5,790 nt of DNA, taken from positions 1 through 5,790 of the forward strand of contig DMWH01000022.1 of NCBI GenBank assembly GCA_003483345.1. The letters run 5' to 3'. Shown here in pieces: positions 1 to 5,743 of the stretch. The position numbers and the translations under genes were made by a program. Position 1 is the first letter of the stretch. The number at the start of each line of letters is the position of its first letter. The notes under the pieces are model-generated. The model had not been told where the DNA came from. It saw nothing but the letters and a program-made list of their open reading frames with translations, and ran no database searches. This DNA comes from Clostridiales bacterium. GTDB taxonomy: Bacteria > Bacillota > Clostridia > Tissierellales > Sedimentibacteraceae.

Positions 1-67
1 TTTTTGTCTGAGCAAGTCCAAATGCTTTGTACTCCTGGATTTTTCGGTATTGCTCAATGCCGATCAT
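1..67 (-). CDS. Transposase N-terminus, IS21 (IstA)-like, cut by window edge
   Basis: Only the first 22 codons are visible, on the minus strand from ATG at 67-65; the rest lies beyond position 1. The visible protein starts MIGIEQYRKIQEYKAFGLAQ. An MI-x-EQY-x-KI opening followed by a helix and a GLxQT turn resembles the N-terminal HTH of IS21-family IstA transposases of Bacillota, which bind the element ends and catalyse transposition together with the ATPase IstB. The start is well supported by AAAGGAGGAAATCAAA directly before the ATG, an almost ideal Shine-Dalgarno. The family call rests on about 20 residues recognised by eye, so another HTH protein remains possible. No DDE catalytic residues can be checked here. 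Confidence 0.45.
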   Translation of the reverse strand, partial: MIGIEQYRKIQEYKAFGLAQTK

Positions 68-108
68 TTTGATTTCCTCCTTTGGTTTTGTTATAAAATC
101 TATGCCTG

Positions 109-241
109 TAGCAGTGCAATCATAGGCATCAACTCCTTAATTGGGGTCATAAATTAGATTTTAGAAATATATCAAAAAAACACCCGGTGGGGTGTTTTTG
201 ATAAATGCTATATCATTAACTTTTAATCCTATGATCTGCTA
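109..241. repeat. Interrupted inverted repeat flanking the terminator
   Basis: The left arm at 109-126 reads TAGCAGTGCAATCATAGG. The right arm at 228-241 reads CCTATGATCTGCTA, whose reverse complement is TAGCAGATCATAGG. The arms match over all 14 bases of the right arm, with a 4-base TGCA insertion in the left one. They enclose the terminator hairpin at 170-203. Likely roles are transposase binding sites near the end of the adjacent IS or the outer stem of a larger fold. The match is seen directly; the role is inference. Confidence 0.5.
170..203 (-). terminator. Rho-independent terminator, probably bidirectional
   Basis: The sequence contains CACCC (181-185), a GGTG loop and GGGTG (190-194). 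It is extended by an A7 tract (174-180) facing a T5 tract (195-199), and by TATC/GATA at the outer edges. Read on the minus strand, the GC stem is followed by seven Ts, the better orientation, so it should end transcripts coming from res, whose stop codon is about 195 bp upstream. On the plus strand the stem is followed by five Ts, so it may also work in that direction. It may also shield the transposase from outside transcription. Confidence 0.8.
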
Positions 242-397
242 TCAACAGAAATGTTGCCTCTTTGATAATTACCCTAATATTCTGCGATTAATTTTCCGAC
301 GTTTCCATTACTAATGGCTATCATTTTATTAGTGTACATGATATAACATTATAATACATAAACATAAACTGCTTCATCAACGATTAAGATAATTAAT
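204..397. other. Non-coding spacer between res and the terminator
   Basis: AT-rich DNA with no open frame of useful length on either strand. The only reading frame I looked at twice is a 16-codon minus-strand frame from ATG 324 to TAG 276-274, which lacks a Shine-Dalgarno and is not called. The stretch would form the 3' untranslated part of the operon transcript before the terminator at 170-203. If the IS boundary near 247 is right, the spacer is a junction between element and recipient DNA. Confidence 0.5.
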
Positions 398-2929
398 TCA
401 TTCGTCTTCTGTTTCTTCTAATAGAATATCAAGATGGCTACGGAATTTTGATTCAAAAAATCTACCATCTTTTACATAAATAGCGAATGTATTATAATCT
501 ATTGGGCTCAAAAAAGTGAAAAAATATCTATCTGGTTTTCCGTTTTTTTCTAATTCCAAATTTAATAACTCAAAGTGCCGTTTTGCTGCCCTGTTTTTTG
601 CTTTATTCTCAATACTATTGTCATTATCCGCTTTTACTTCTACAACAATTATATTGTTGCCTTTTTTTATAAAAAAGTCGGGATTAAATGCTTTAAACTT
701 GCTTCCTTTGTTTTTTTGGTAATCGATACTATAAAACCCTTTATCTCTAGATTTTATCCATGCATCTATATGCTGAGAAATATCGTCACTGGTTAAGAGC
801 TCTACGAATCTTTTCTCAGGTTCAAGAGTAGTAAAAACTATATTAACTGGTGTCTTGAAATTATATCTATTAATTTCATTATCCTGCCGCTTCCTTAACT
901 CTTGACGAACAGCTTCAAATATTTCCAGTTCATCTTGTGCTATTTCATTTTTATAATTGTCAGAATAAAATAGTGAAACATCCCTTATTAAAGTTCCATA
1001 TCTAGATATTTCAGATCTCATATTAGCTGTATTTAATGGTACAAGAATATCTACTGCTTTTTCAAATACAGGAGTTGCAGGTTTTCTTCTCAGAAGTCCA
1101 TTAAATCTGCCATATATTTTATCTGCGTTTTCCAGCGTTAGATATGAACCATTTTCACCAATACTCCTTAATGATTTCTCGATAAATTCACGAATGTCCT
1201 TTGTTGATGGCAATTTCTCTTGTTCATATTCTCCACTTGGAAATATTAATTTTGCTTCTAAAGCACGACCTTTAAAACTTTCCACAATTTTATTAATAAC
1301 TTCATCTATAGATATCATTTCTTTTTGTATTATGGTAGACTTTGAGTGGAGGTGCCCTTTAATATCTTCGTAAGTTGTCTTTTTGGGCTCCTTTTCGCTT
1401 TGAGATACCAATTTTATTCCATTTGTTAAATCAAATACCTCCTGAGAAGAGTTATCTTTCTTTTCAACGGTACGTTCTTTCTTGGTATAATTAATGTTAT
1501 ATACTACAAAATTAAATTTACTTTTTTCCGGTAAATCAACTATTTTGCTTGATATTGTCATTTCTTTTTCTAATACTTCATCAACTAAAGATTGGATACT
1601 CTTACTCCAACTTGCATGATTAAATACTCTTACTTTAGGCTGACCTATCGTATTTTCAGGCATACGAAGTCCTCTACCTAAGACTTGTGCAATCAACAAC
1701 TTAGAATTAAAAGCTCTATCCTCCCAAGGAACTATTTGAAAGACATTTTTTACATCCCATCCTTCGGTTAACATCGAAACTGAAATAACCCATTTTGCAG
1801 GATTATTCCTATCATCAATTGTTTTTAAAGCTATTACATTCTTTGCATGCTTTGGCGATGAAGTAACTACCAGAACTTTTTTCTCTATCTCCTCTTTATC
1901 TATTCTTTCAGTTTTTTCGAGAAACTCTATAAAATCTTCATACAAATACCCTGCAGATTTAATATCTTTTGTAACCATTATAGTAATAGGCTTGAGATTA
2001 CTATATTTTTTTTGAAACTCTTTATGGTTATCATAAATTTTCTGGAATTTTTCATATTGATCGCCACTTTCATCCTCAGCCACATATTCAACGAGTTTTA
2101 CAAAACTTCTTTCCATTGCTTCCCTAAGAGAAAATCGATATATTACATCAGGGAAATACTCGTTTTCGATATAAGCTGTTCCAGTAAAGCCAAGAAGATA
2201 TTTAAATCCGAAATCCTCGCTCAAAAGAAAACTCTTCCATTTTCTTATATCTTTTTCACCACTAGTGTTATATGCATGATGTACTTCATCACTCAGCACT
2301 AATGTATTTTCTCCACAACCCTTTAAACTATCTACTATGGATGAGTTCGTTCTATCATAAACAGCATGGATATTTTCAATACAAATATCTCCATCTTTTA
2401 TAGTACTATTTGCATCAATAATCCTAGGATTCTTGAAAAAAGCTGTTTCCGGGATACTTGCCTTTAACCTAACATCACTTGCTTTCTCTTTAAATTTTTC
2501 CATTAGTCCCGTTTCAATAGTTATAGAAGGACATAGAACTAATACCTTATTAACAAGGCCTAGTGATAACATAATTTGGGCAATACCATAAATAACATAG
2601 CTCTTACCAGTAGCAGTGGCCAAATCAATCACACCTGAAAGTTTTCCTTTCAGCGGCAATTTATGTATAAATTCATCCTCTGTTCGATACAACCTCTGCA
2701 AATCTTGGTTATTTCTATAATTTTCACGCGCGAGCTGATCAATATTTGAATATTCTCCGGAAGCTAAATATATAATTGCAGTTTTTATTGCTTCCTTTTG
2801 ATAGTCTCGATTACCGCAAAGAATATCTAGATAATCTTCCCATACGTCTAAATTTAGCTTTTTAATATCATAACTACTTCTTACCTTAAGGGTAAGGTCT
2901 GATGCATTATGTCTAACAACGCCTTCCAT
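398..2929 (-). CDS. res: Type III-like restriction subunit Res (DEAD/DEAH helicase plus PD-(D/E)XK nuclease)
   Basis: 843-residue cytoplasmic superfamily 2 helicase-nuclease, the cutting subunit paired with the adjacent Mod. Motifs in order: a Q-motif-like RDYQKEA (about 41-47); Walker A TATGKS (105-110, K109); Walker B DEVHH (214-218); motif III FTGTA (248-252); motif V MLTEGWDVKN (386-395); and motif VI QVLGRGLR (415-422, with the arginine-finger candidates R419 and R422). The C-terminal nuclease has PD at 750-751, then EVK at 764-766 (catalytic E764 and K766), with E710 a possible upstream acidic residue. Known Type III Res proteins translocate or switch on DNA with ATP and cleave near two unmodified sites. 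The length is slightly below the usual 900-1000 residues, but no motif is missing, so the enzyme looks intact. ATG 2929 directly follows the mod stop (TAAATG), and GGGGGTGA inside the end of mod gives the ribosome site, implying translational coupling. Walker B DEVHH differs from the usual DEPH/DEAH form. Confidence 0.9.
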   Translation of the reverse strand: MEGVVRHNASDLTLKVRSSYDIKKLNLDVWEDYLDILCGNRDYQKEAIKTAIIYLASGEYSNIDQLARENYRNNQDLQRLYRTEDEFIHKLPLKGKLSGVIDLATATGKSYVIYGIAQIMLSLGLVNKVLVLCPSITIETGLMEKFKEKASDVRLKASIPETAFFKNPRIIDANSTIKDGDICIENIHAVYDRTNSSIVDSLKGCGENTLVLSDEVHHAYNTSGEKDIRKWKSFLLSEDFGFKYLLGFTGTAYIENEYFPDVIYRFSLREAMERSFVKLVEYVAEDESGDQYEKFQKIYDNHKEFQKKYSNLKPITIMVTKDIKSAGYLYEDFIEFLEKTERIDKEEIEKKVLVVTSSPKHAKNVIALKTIDDRNNPAKWVISVSMLTEGWDVKNVFQIVPWEDRAFNSKLLIAQVLGRGLRMPENTIGQPKVRVFNHASWSKSIQSLVDEVLEKEMTISSKIVDLPEKSKFNFVVYNINYTKKERTVEKKDNSSQEVFDLTNGIKLVSQSEKEPKKTTYEDIKGHLHSKSTIIQKEMISIDEVINKIVESFKGRALEAKLIFPSGEYEQEKLPSTKDIREFIEKSLRSIGENGSYLTLENADKIYGRFNGLLRRKPATPVFEKAVDILVPLNTANMRSEISRYGTLIRDVSLFYSDNYKNEIAQDELEIFEAVRQELRKRQDNEINRYNFKTPVNIVFTTLEPEKRFVELLTSDDISQHIDAWIKSRDKGFYSIDYQKNKGSKFKAFNPDFFIKKGNNIIVVEVKADNDNSIENKAKNRAAKRHFELLNLELEKNGKPDRYFFTFLSPIDYNTFAIYVKDGRFFESKFRSHLDILLEETEDE

Positions 2930-2942
2930 TTATTTCACCCCC
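2930..2942 (-). promoter_or_regulatory. Coupled ribosome binding site of res
   Basis: On the minus strand GGGGGTGA (2942-2935) lies inside the last codons of mod, 5-6 nt before the res ATG (2929). It overlaps the reading frame that ends in the mod TAA (2932-2930). A ribosome ending mod would stop exactly on the res start, a classic arrangement for fixed Mod:Res synthesis. Confidence 0.75.
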
Positions 2943-5035
2943 AAGGAAAATTCTTCTTTAAATTCATTTCCATAAATATCGACATATATTGCAAATATCT
3001 TTTCTCCAGGTGATTTTATAGGAACATTGATAATATTAGCATTCTTCAAATCACTTCGGACATCACTAGAAATATTCTTATGTGAAGTAGAACTTTTTTT
3101 ACTCATTGCTATCAAATCTTTTGCAAAATAATAGTCTTTCATTATAAAATCACCATTATAATTATTATCAATTAAAACCATAGCAAGGCTTTCAAAGTTA
3201 CCAATTTCTTCGCCAGTTTCATCCATAATATAATCTGACATAAACTTTTTAATGGTAATATAATAATTACCATCAATTTTGCTTAAAATAGTTTCAACTT
3301 CCGGTTGTCTAATAAAATGAAATCCAATAGCCTCTTCCAAATCATTAATCTGATTTTGACTTTGAGGTTGTTTTATCTTTTTGAAATTTTGGTTATGTAA
3401 TTCCTTTATTACTTGGTATGGAATCTTTAAAAAATAATACCTAATTTTATCGACCTCATAATAATCATTTACAAAAGCAACATTGTTGGCAGGTGCAACG
3501 ATGTAAAACCTATTTTTTATATGGTCACAAATATTTCTATGAAGATCCATAATATATTGCTCATCAACATCTGCATTACGCATTTTTTCATCCCAATAAG
3601 GGTATATTTTAACAAAATACCCCCTTTTTTCACCATCAATAGAAACTCCATTAATATCTCTTTTGTCTATATCTTCTATGTCAAACAAGTTTTTAACAAA
3701 TGATTTATATTTATCTTCAGATAAAGAAAACACTTTACCTAAATCATATAAACCGGCTGTTACTACAGAAAAAGCTCTTGCGTTCTTTTTGTATTTTTTC
3801 TTAGGGTTATTTAAGTCTTTACTATTAGAAATTTCCAGCAATCGTTTTTGGATAGTATACATTGATAATTTTCCAATATCACAACCTATCCATCTACGAT
3901 TCAATTTTTCTGCTACAGCAAGAGTAGTCCCTGAGCCAGCAAAACAATCCATTACTAAGTCACCTTCTTGTGTACAACACTCAATAACTCGTTTAAGCAG
4001 CTCTTCAGGGTTTTCCGTTGGATATGAGCTTGCAAAAACATAACCTTTTAAATCGGTCCAATTGCTATCAACAGGAATTTCTTCTGTCTGCAAGTACTCA
4101 GGACATCCAATTACTCTTTCACCTAAAATATTAGTATATGTAATATCTTCATTTATTCGTATTCTACCTTCATCAACAAGAGCATCAATCTTTTCCTGTG
4201 TATATGACCAATGCCTACCTTTTGGAGGATAATATACTTTTCCCATAATTGTTCTTTCTGGTGGTTGCCTTAACCCGGGAGAATGCATACCTCTCCATTG
4301 TGGTTCTCTTTGAGCACCACAAAAAGAGCAAATTCTATCAATTGTAATTTCTTCAAAAAAATAATTCTCCGTTTTAGAATAAAAATACAGGACATCGGTT
4401 GCATGATTAAACTGTTTTAAATTTCTCAACTGCCTCTTAAAGCGATTAATAATAATCTCATTTCTAAAATTGTTTTTCCCAAAAACCTCATCCATAATGA
4501 CTTTAATATAATGCCCAAAATGATAATCTAAACGAACAAAAATAACTCCATCATCGGCCATTACTTCTCTTAATAGTATTAGACGTCTTCTAAGAAATTC
4601 GACAAAATCAGCACCTTTTCGTTTTGCACTGTATGCACTTTGTCCCTTATTACCATCATATTCATCTCCAGTACCAAAAGGTGGGTCAATATAGACTAGT
4701 TTCACCTTTCCTTTTATCTTATTTGCAATTATCGGATCTTTATCATAATATATCGTTTTTAATACTTGAAGATTATCTCCAAAAATTAATAAATTCTTCC
4801 AATCCTCCAGTGCAGAAGGATGTTCATCACCGTTATACGTCTTTTCAATTTGCAAAGGAACATTTGATATTTCATCAGTATCCGATAAAATATCTTCTTT
4901 GCGCATTTTCCCTGCATAGGTTAGTTCATACTCTTTTTGAACCGTAGGAAAAAGATCATACTTATATTCCTCGGGAATTCTCTTCCCGTCCTTTAAACAT
5001 TTGATTATATACTCAATATCATACTGATTTAACAT
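2930..5035 (-). CDS. mod: Type III-like modification subunit Mod, beta-class DNA amino-methyltransferase
   Basis: 701-residue site-specific DNA methyltransferase (N6_N4_Mtase fold), probably N6-adenine, using AdoMet and specifying the recognition site for itself and Res. The catalytic motif IV, DPPFGTG (117-123), comes before the AdoMet motif I, DCFAGSGTT (363-371), the order of the beta class. GDNLQVLK (86-93) precedes motif IV, DGVIFVRLD (162-170) is the motif after it, and YPTENPEELLKRVI (338-351) is the motif X region. Residues about 190-330 between them should be the target recognition domain, including C236/C239 and GRHW (273-276). About 280 residues follow motif I, probably the Res-contacting or oligomerisation part. 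I chose ATG 5035 over GTG 5053, six codons upstream, because GGAGG (5048-5044) lies 8 nt before this ATG. Phe replaces the usual Tyr of DPPY, keeping an aromatic residue. N6-adenine versus N4-cytosine cannot be decided from the motifs alone. Confidence 0.88.
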   Translation of the reverse strand: MLNQYDIEYIIKCLKDGKRIPEEYKYDLFPTVQKEYELTYAGKMRKEDILSDTDEISNVPLQIEKTYNGDEHPSALEDWKNLLIFGDNLQVLKTIYYDKDPIIANKIKGKVKLVYIDPPFGTGDEYDGNKGQSAYSAKRKGADFVEFLRRRLILLREVMADDGVIFVRLDYHFGHYIKVIMDEVFGKNNFRNEIIINRFKRQLRNLKQFNHATDVLYFYSKTENYFFEEITIDRICSFCGAQREPQWRGMHSPGLRQPPERTIMGKVYYPPKGRHWSYTQEKIDALVDEGRIRINEDITYTNILGERVIGCPEYLQTEEIPVDSNWTDLKGYVFASSYPTENPEELLKRVIECCTQEGDLVMDCFAGSGTTLAVAEKLNRRWIGCDIGKLSMYTIQKRLLEISNSKDLNNPKKKYKKNARAFSVVTAGLYDLGKVFSLSEDKYKSFVKNLFDIEDIDKRDINGVSIDGEKRGYFVKIYPYWDEKMRNADVDEQYIMDLHRNICDHIKNRFYIVAPANNVAFVNDYYEVDKIRYYFLKIPYQVIKELHNQNFKKIKQPQSQNQINDLEEAIGFHFIRQPEVETILSKIDGNYYITIKKFMSDYIMDETGEEIGNFESLAMVLIDNNYNGDFIMKDYYFAKDLIAMSKKSSTSHKNISSDVRSDLKNANIINVPIKSPGEKIFAIYVDIYGNEFKEEFSLGVK

Positions 5036-5043
5036 AATAGCAG

Positions 5044-5048
5044 CCTCC
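5044..5048 (-). promoter_or_regulatory. Shine-Dalgarno deciding the mod start
   Basis: GGAGG on the minus strand, 8 nt before ATG 5035. It lies downstream of the GTG at 5053, so GTG cannot use it. This sets the mod start at MLNQYDIE. Confidence 0.75.
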
Positions 5049-5070
5049 AACACTAATATTACAACTTGCT

Positions 5071-5277
5071 CTAATCATCTGGAGTTAGATCCATGATATC
5101 TGCAGATGTACAATTTAACTCATTACAGATTTTTTGTATTACATCAAAACTGACAGGTTGATTTTTGCTTAGCTTAGAAAGAGTCGATGGACTTATTTTG
5201 CAAGCTTTACGCAAGTCCATTTTTTTCATACCTTTATCAATTAACAATTTCCATAGCTTGTTATAGCTAATCGCCAT
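5071..5277 (-). CDS. Small Cro/C1-type (XRE, HTH_26-like) regulator
   Basis: 68-residue DNA-binding protein that is almost entirely a single five-helix Cro/C1 domain. Helix 2 is around DLRKACK (21-27), the turn and recognition helix SPSTLSKLSKNQ (29-40), then helices from about SFDVIQKICNEL (43-54) and a short acidic tail. It resembles the YozG-like small regulators common in Bacillota. The start is ATG 5277 rather than ATG 5310, because GGGGGTGG (5289-5282) lies 4 nt before 5277 and nothing comparable precedes 5310. The gene ends 35 bp before mod on the same strand, so it is probably the operon's first gene. By analogy with C proteins of other R-M systems it may repress or time expression of mod and res, and palindromes just upstream are candidate operators. 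The regulatory role is inference; the fold assignment is solid. Confidence 0.85.
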   Translation of the reverse strand: MAISYNKLWKLLIDKGMKKMDLRKACKISPSTLSKLSKNQPVSFDVIQKICNELNCTSADIMDLTPDD

Positions 5278-5281
5278 ACTG

Positions 5282-5289
5282 CCACCCCC
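5282..5289 (-). promoter_or_regulatory. Shine-Dalgarno deciding the regulator start
   Basis: GGGGGTGG on the minus strand ends 4 nt before ATG 5277. It supports the 68-residue protein starting MAISYNKLW over the 79-residue frame starting at 5310. Confidence 0.7.
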
Positions 5290-5299
5290 ATATGGTAAA

Positions 5300-5400
5300 T
5301 AGTGTATCATAAGATCTTAAAAATCAAATGCGATATTATAAAATTATTATAAGTTTGCGTATTTTACTTACATTTATAAGTACTATCATTGTTATAATAC
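5300..5400 (-). promoter_or_regulatory. Probable operon promoter and operator region
   Basis: Very AT-rich DNA immediately upstream of the regulator. On the minus strand it holds two TATAAT hexamers (5351-5346 and 5340-5335) and a weaker TATGAT closer to the gene, but none has a convincing -35 box at 16-18 nt; TTGATT is the nearest -35-like hexamer and is badly spaced. Symmetric sequences are TAAGATCTTA (5310-5319), the TTATAA pair 11 bp apart (5336-5341, 5347-5352) and TACTTA-N6-TAAGTA (5365-5382). These are candidate sites for the HTH dimer. A promoter somewhere here is likely; the exact hexamers are not settled. Confidence 0.4.
5365..5382. repeat. Inverted repeat TACTTA-N6-TAAGTA
   Basis: Perfect 6-bp arms (5365-5370 and 5377-5382) separated by six bases, about 90 bp upstream of the regulator start. 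Its size and symmetry suit a small Cro/C1 dimer, so it may be an autoregulatory operator. In DNA this AT-rich, chance is a real alternative. Confidence 0.4.
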
Positions 5401-5487
5401 AAACTTTATGCATTTGTATAAACTCCGTCATTTCTGGAATCCTCTACCGCCTGTTATGCCGCTAAATTCATTTAGCAGTTTTAAGAT

Positions 5488-5553
5488 TTATTTTCTTAAT
5501 TGTAATAATTCCTTTTTGAGAGATAAGAGCACTTTATATGACGCTACATCCAT
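5488..5553 (-). CDS. Possible 21-residue peptide, or stub of a ~40-residue ORF
   Basis: From ATG 5553 the minus strand reads MDVASYKVLLSLKKELLQL and then RK before TAA (5490-5488), a Leu/Lys-rich stretch that would form an amphipathic helix. GAGGAGACAGG just upstream provides a plausible Shine-Dalgarno. In the same frame the text continues past the stop as ILKLLNEFSGITGGRGFQK to TGA (5430-5428), continuing the helical character, so the TAA may be a nonsense change of a CAA codon in a small gene of about 40 residues. I do not recognise a family. A chance ORF is quite possible. Confidence 0.25.
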   Translation of the reverse strand: MDVASYKVLLSLKKELLQLRK

Positions 5554-5608
5554 CCTGTCTCCTCAACCCTACGAAAAATGCCCATTATCTGACCTGTCAA
5601 CTCAACCC
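5554..5608 (-). repeat. Pair of 16-bp direct repeats, 39 bp apart
   Basis: On the minus strand GGGTTGAGTTGACAGG (5608-5593) and GGGTTGAGGAGACAGG (5569-5554) agree at 14 of 16 positions, with starts 39 bp apart. A third copy of the core, GGTTGAGTAGACA, lies inverted on the plus strand at 5685-5697. Repeated binding sites near the end of an integrated element is one reading. Confidence 0.6.
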
Positions 5609-5684
5609 TGCCTATTTTCGAGTCCAAATTTCGCTCCAAAAGTACCCCCTCGATATGTTTCCATGTACGTATTTCGCCTCTTCA

Positions 5685-5697
5685 GGTTGAGTAGACA
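5685..5697 (+). repeat. Inverted third copy of the GGTTGAGnnGACA motif
   Basis: GGTTGAGTAGACA on the plus strand matches the core of the two minus-strand copies at 5554-5569 and 5593-5608 at every position outside the variable dinucleotide. It lies about 40 bp from the rlmD-like stop codon. Confidence 0.55.
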
Positions 5698-5720
5698 ACT
5701 TGGATGTACTTCCGGAAACC

Positions 5721-5743
5721 TAGTAAAATAAAGGCTTACAGCC
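5721..5743 (-). terminator. Weak terminator-like hairpin overlapping the rlmD-like stop
   Basis: On the minus strand GGCT-GTA-AGCC (5743-5733) forms a four-pair stem spanning the stop codon and is followed by TTTATTTTACTA. The stem is short, so termination would be inefficient at best, and rlmD transcription could run on towards the R-M operon. Confidence 0.25.

Larger units (their letters stand above)
1..247 (-). mobile_element. Possible end of an IS21-like insertion sequence (partial)
   Basis: The stretch upstream of the transposase start carries an inverted repeat (TAGCAG plus ATCATAGG, 109-126 against 228-241) and a terminator hairpin. Read on the minus strand, the outer repeat arm is preceded by TGT (TGTTGATAGCAG, 247-236), and IS21-family ends begin with TG and carry repeated transposase-binding sites near the tip. 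I therefore place the outer end tentatively near 247. No second end or target duplication is visible, so the boundary is a guess. The alternative is that the terminator and repeats belong to the flanking DNA and that the element ends closer to the transposase. Confidence 0.3.
5401..5735. other. Spacer without a clear gene, with short ORFs and a repeat cluster
   Basis: No frame here reads like a normal protein. On the minus strand there is a 20-codon frame (ATG 5664 to TGA 5604-5602, starting METYRGGTFGAKFG) with only a distant GAAGAGG. A 21-codon frame follows, listed separately. A plus-strand frame from 5408 lacks a Shine-Dalgarno and has unlikely composition. The part from about 5560 to 5735 is about 45% GC by my count, clearly above the operon, so the composition boundary lies in or near this stretch. 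A short palindrome, GCTAAA-TTCA-TTTAGC (5461-5476), and TTCCGGAA (5710-5717) are also present. It may be the decayed end of an integrated element. Confidence 0.45.

Noticed and set aside
102..129. Local hairpin ATGCCT...AGGCAT upstream of the transposase
   Set aside because: It is a six-pair stem with a loop of more than 15 bases and an uneven inner match, too weak to call as a riboswitch or attenuator.
274..324. 16-codon minus-strand frame starting MIAISNGNVGKLIAEY
   Set aside because: It looks a little like the start of an HTH or recombinase protein, but it has no ribosome site and stops at once. It is too short to support as a gene remnant.
661..717. Two T7 tracts (A7 in the coding sense) on either side of the PD motif in res, possible phase-variation switch
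   Set aside because: Seven-base A runs are common in DNA this AT-rich, and the reading frame is intact through the nuclease motif. There is no longer simple-sequence repeat like those of phase-variable mod genes.
5036..5053. GTG start at 5053 for mod (707 residues)
   Set aside because: The GGAGG ribosome site lies downstream of this GTG and is well spaced for ATG 5035, so the shorter protein is preferred.
5431..5717. Similarity between TTTCTGGAATCC (5431) and CTTCCGGAAACC (5709) as a possible attachment-site pair
   Set aside because: Only about 11 of 16 positions agree and the shared part is mostly a common short palindrome, which is not enough to call a repeat.
5408..5731. 107-codon open frame on the plus strand
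   Set aside because: There is no Shine-Dalgarno before its ATG, the composition is rich in Pro, Ser, Phe and Leu typical of antisense reading, and it shows no recognisable domain. It also overlaps the repeat cluster.
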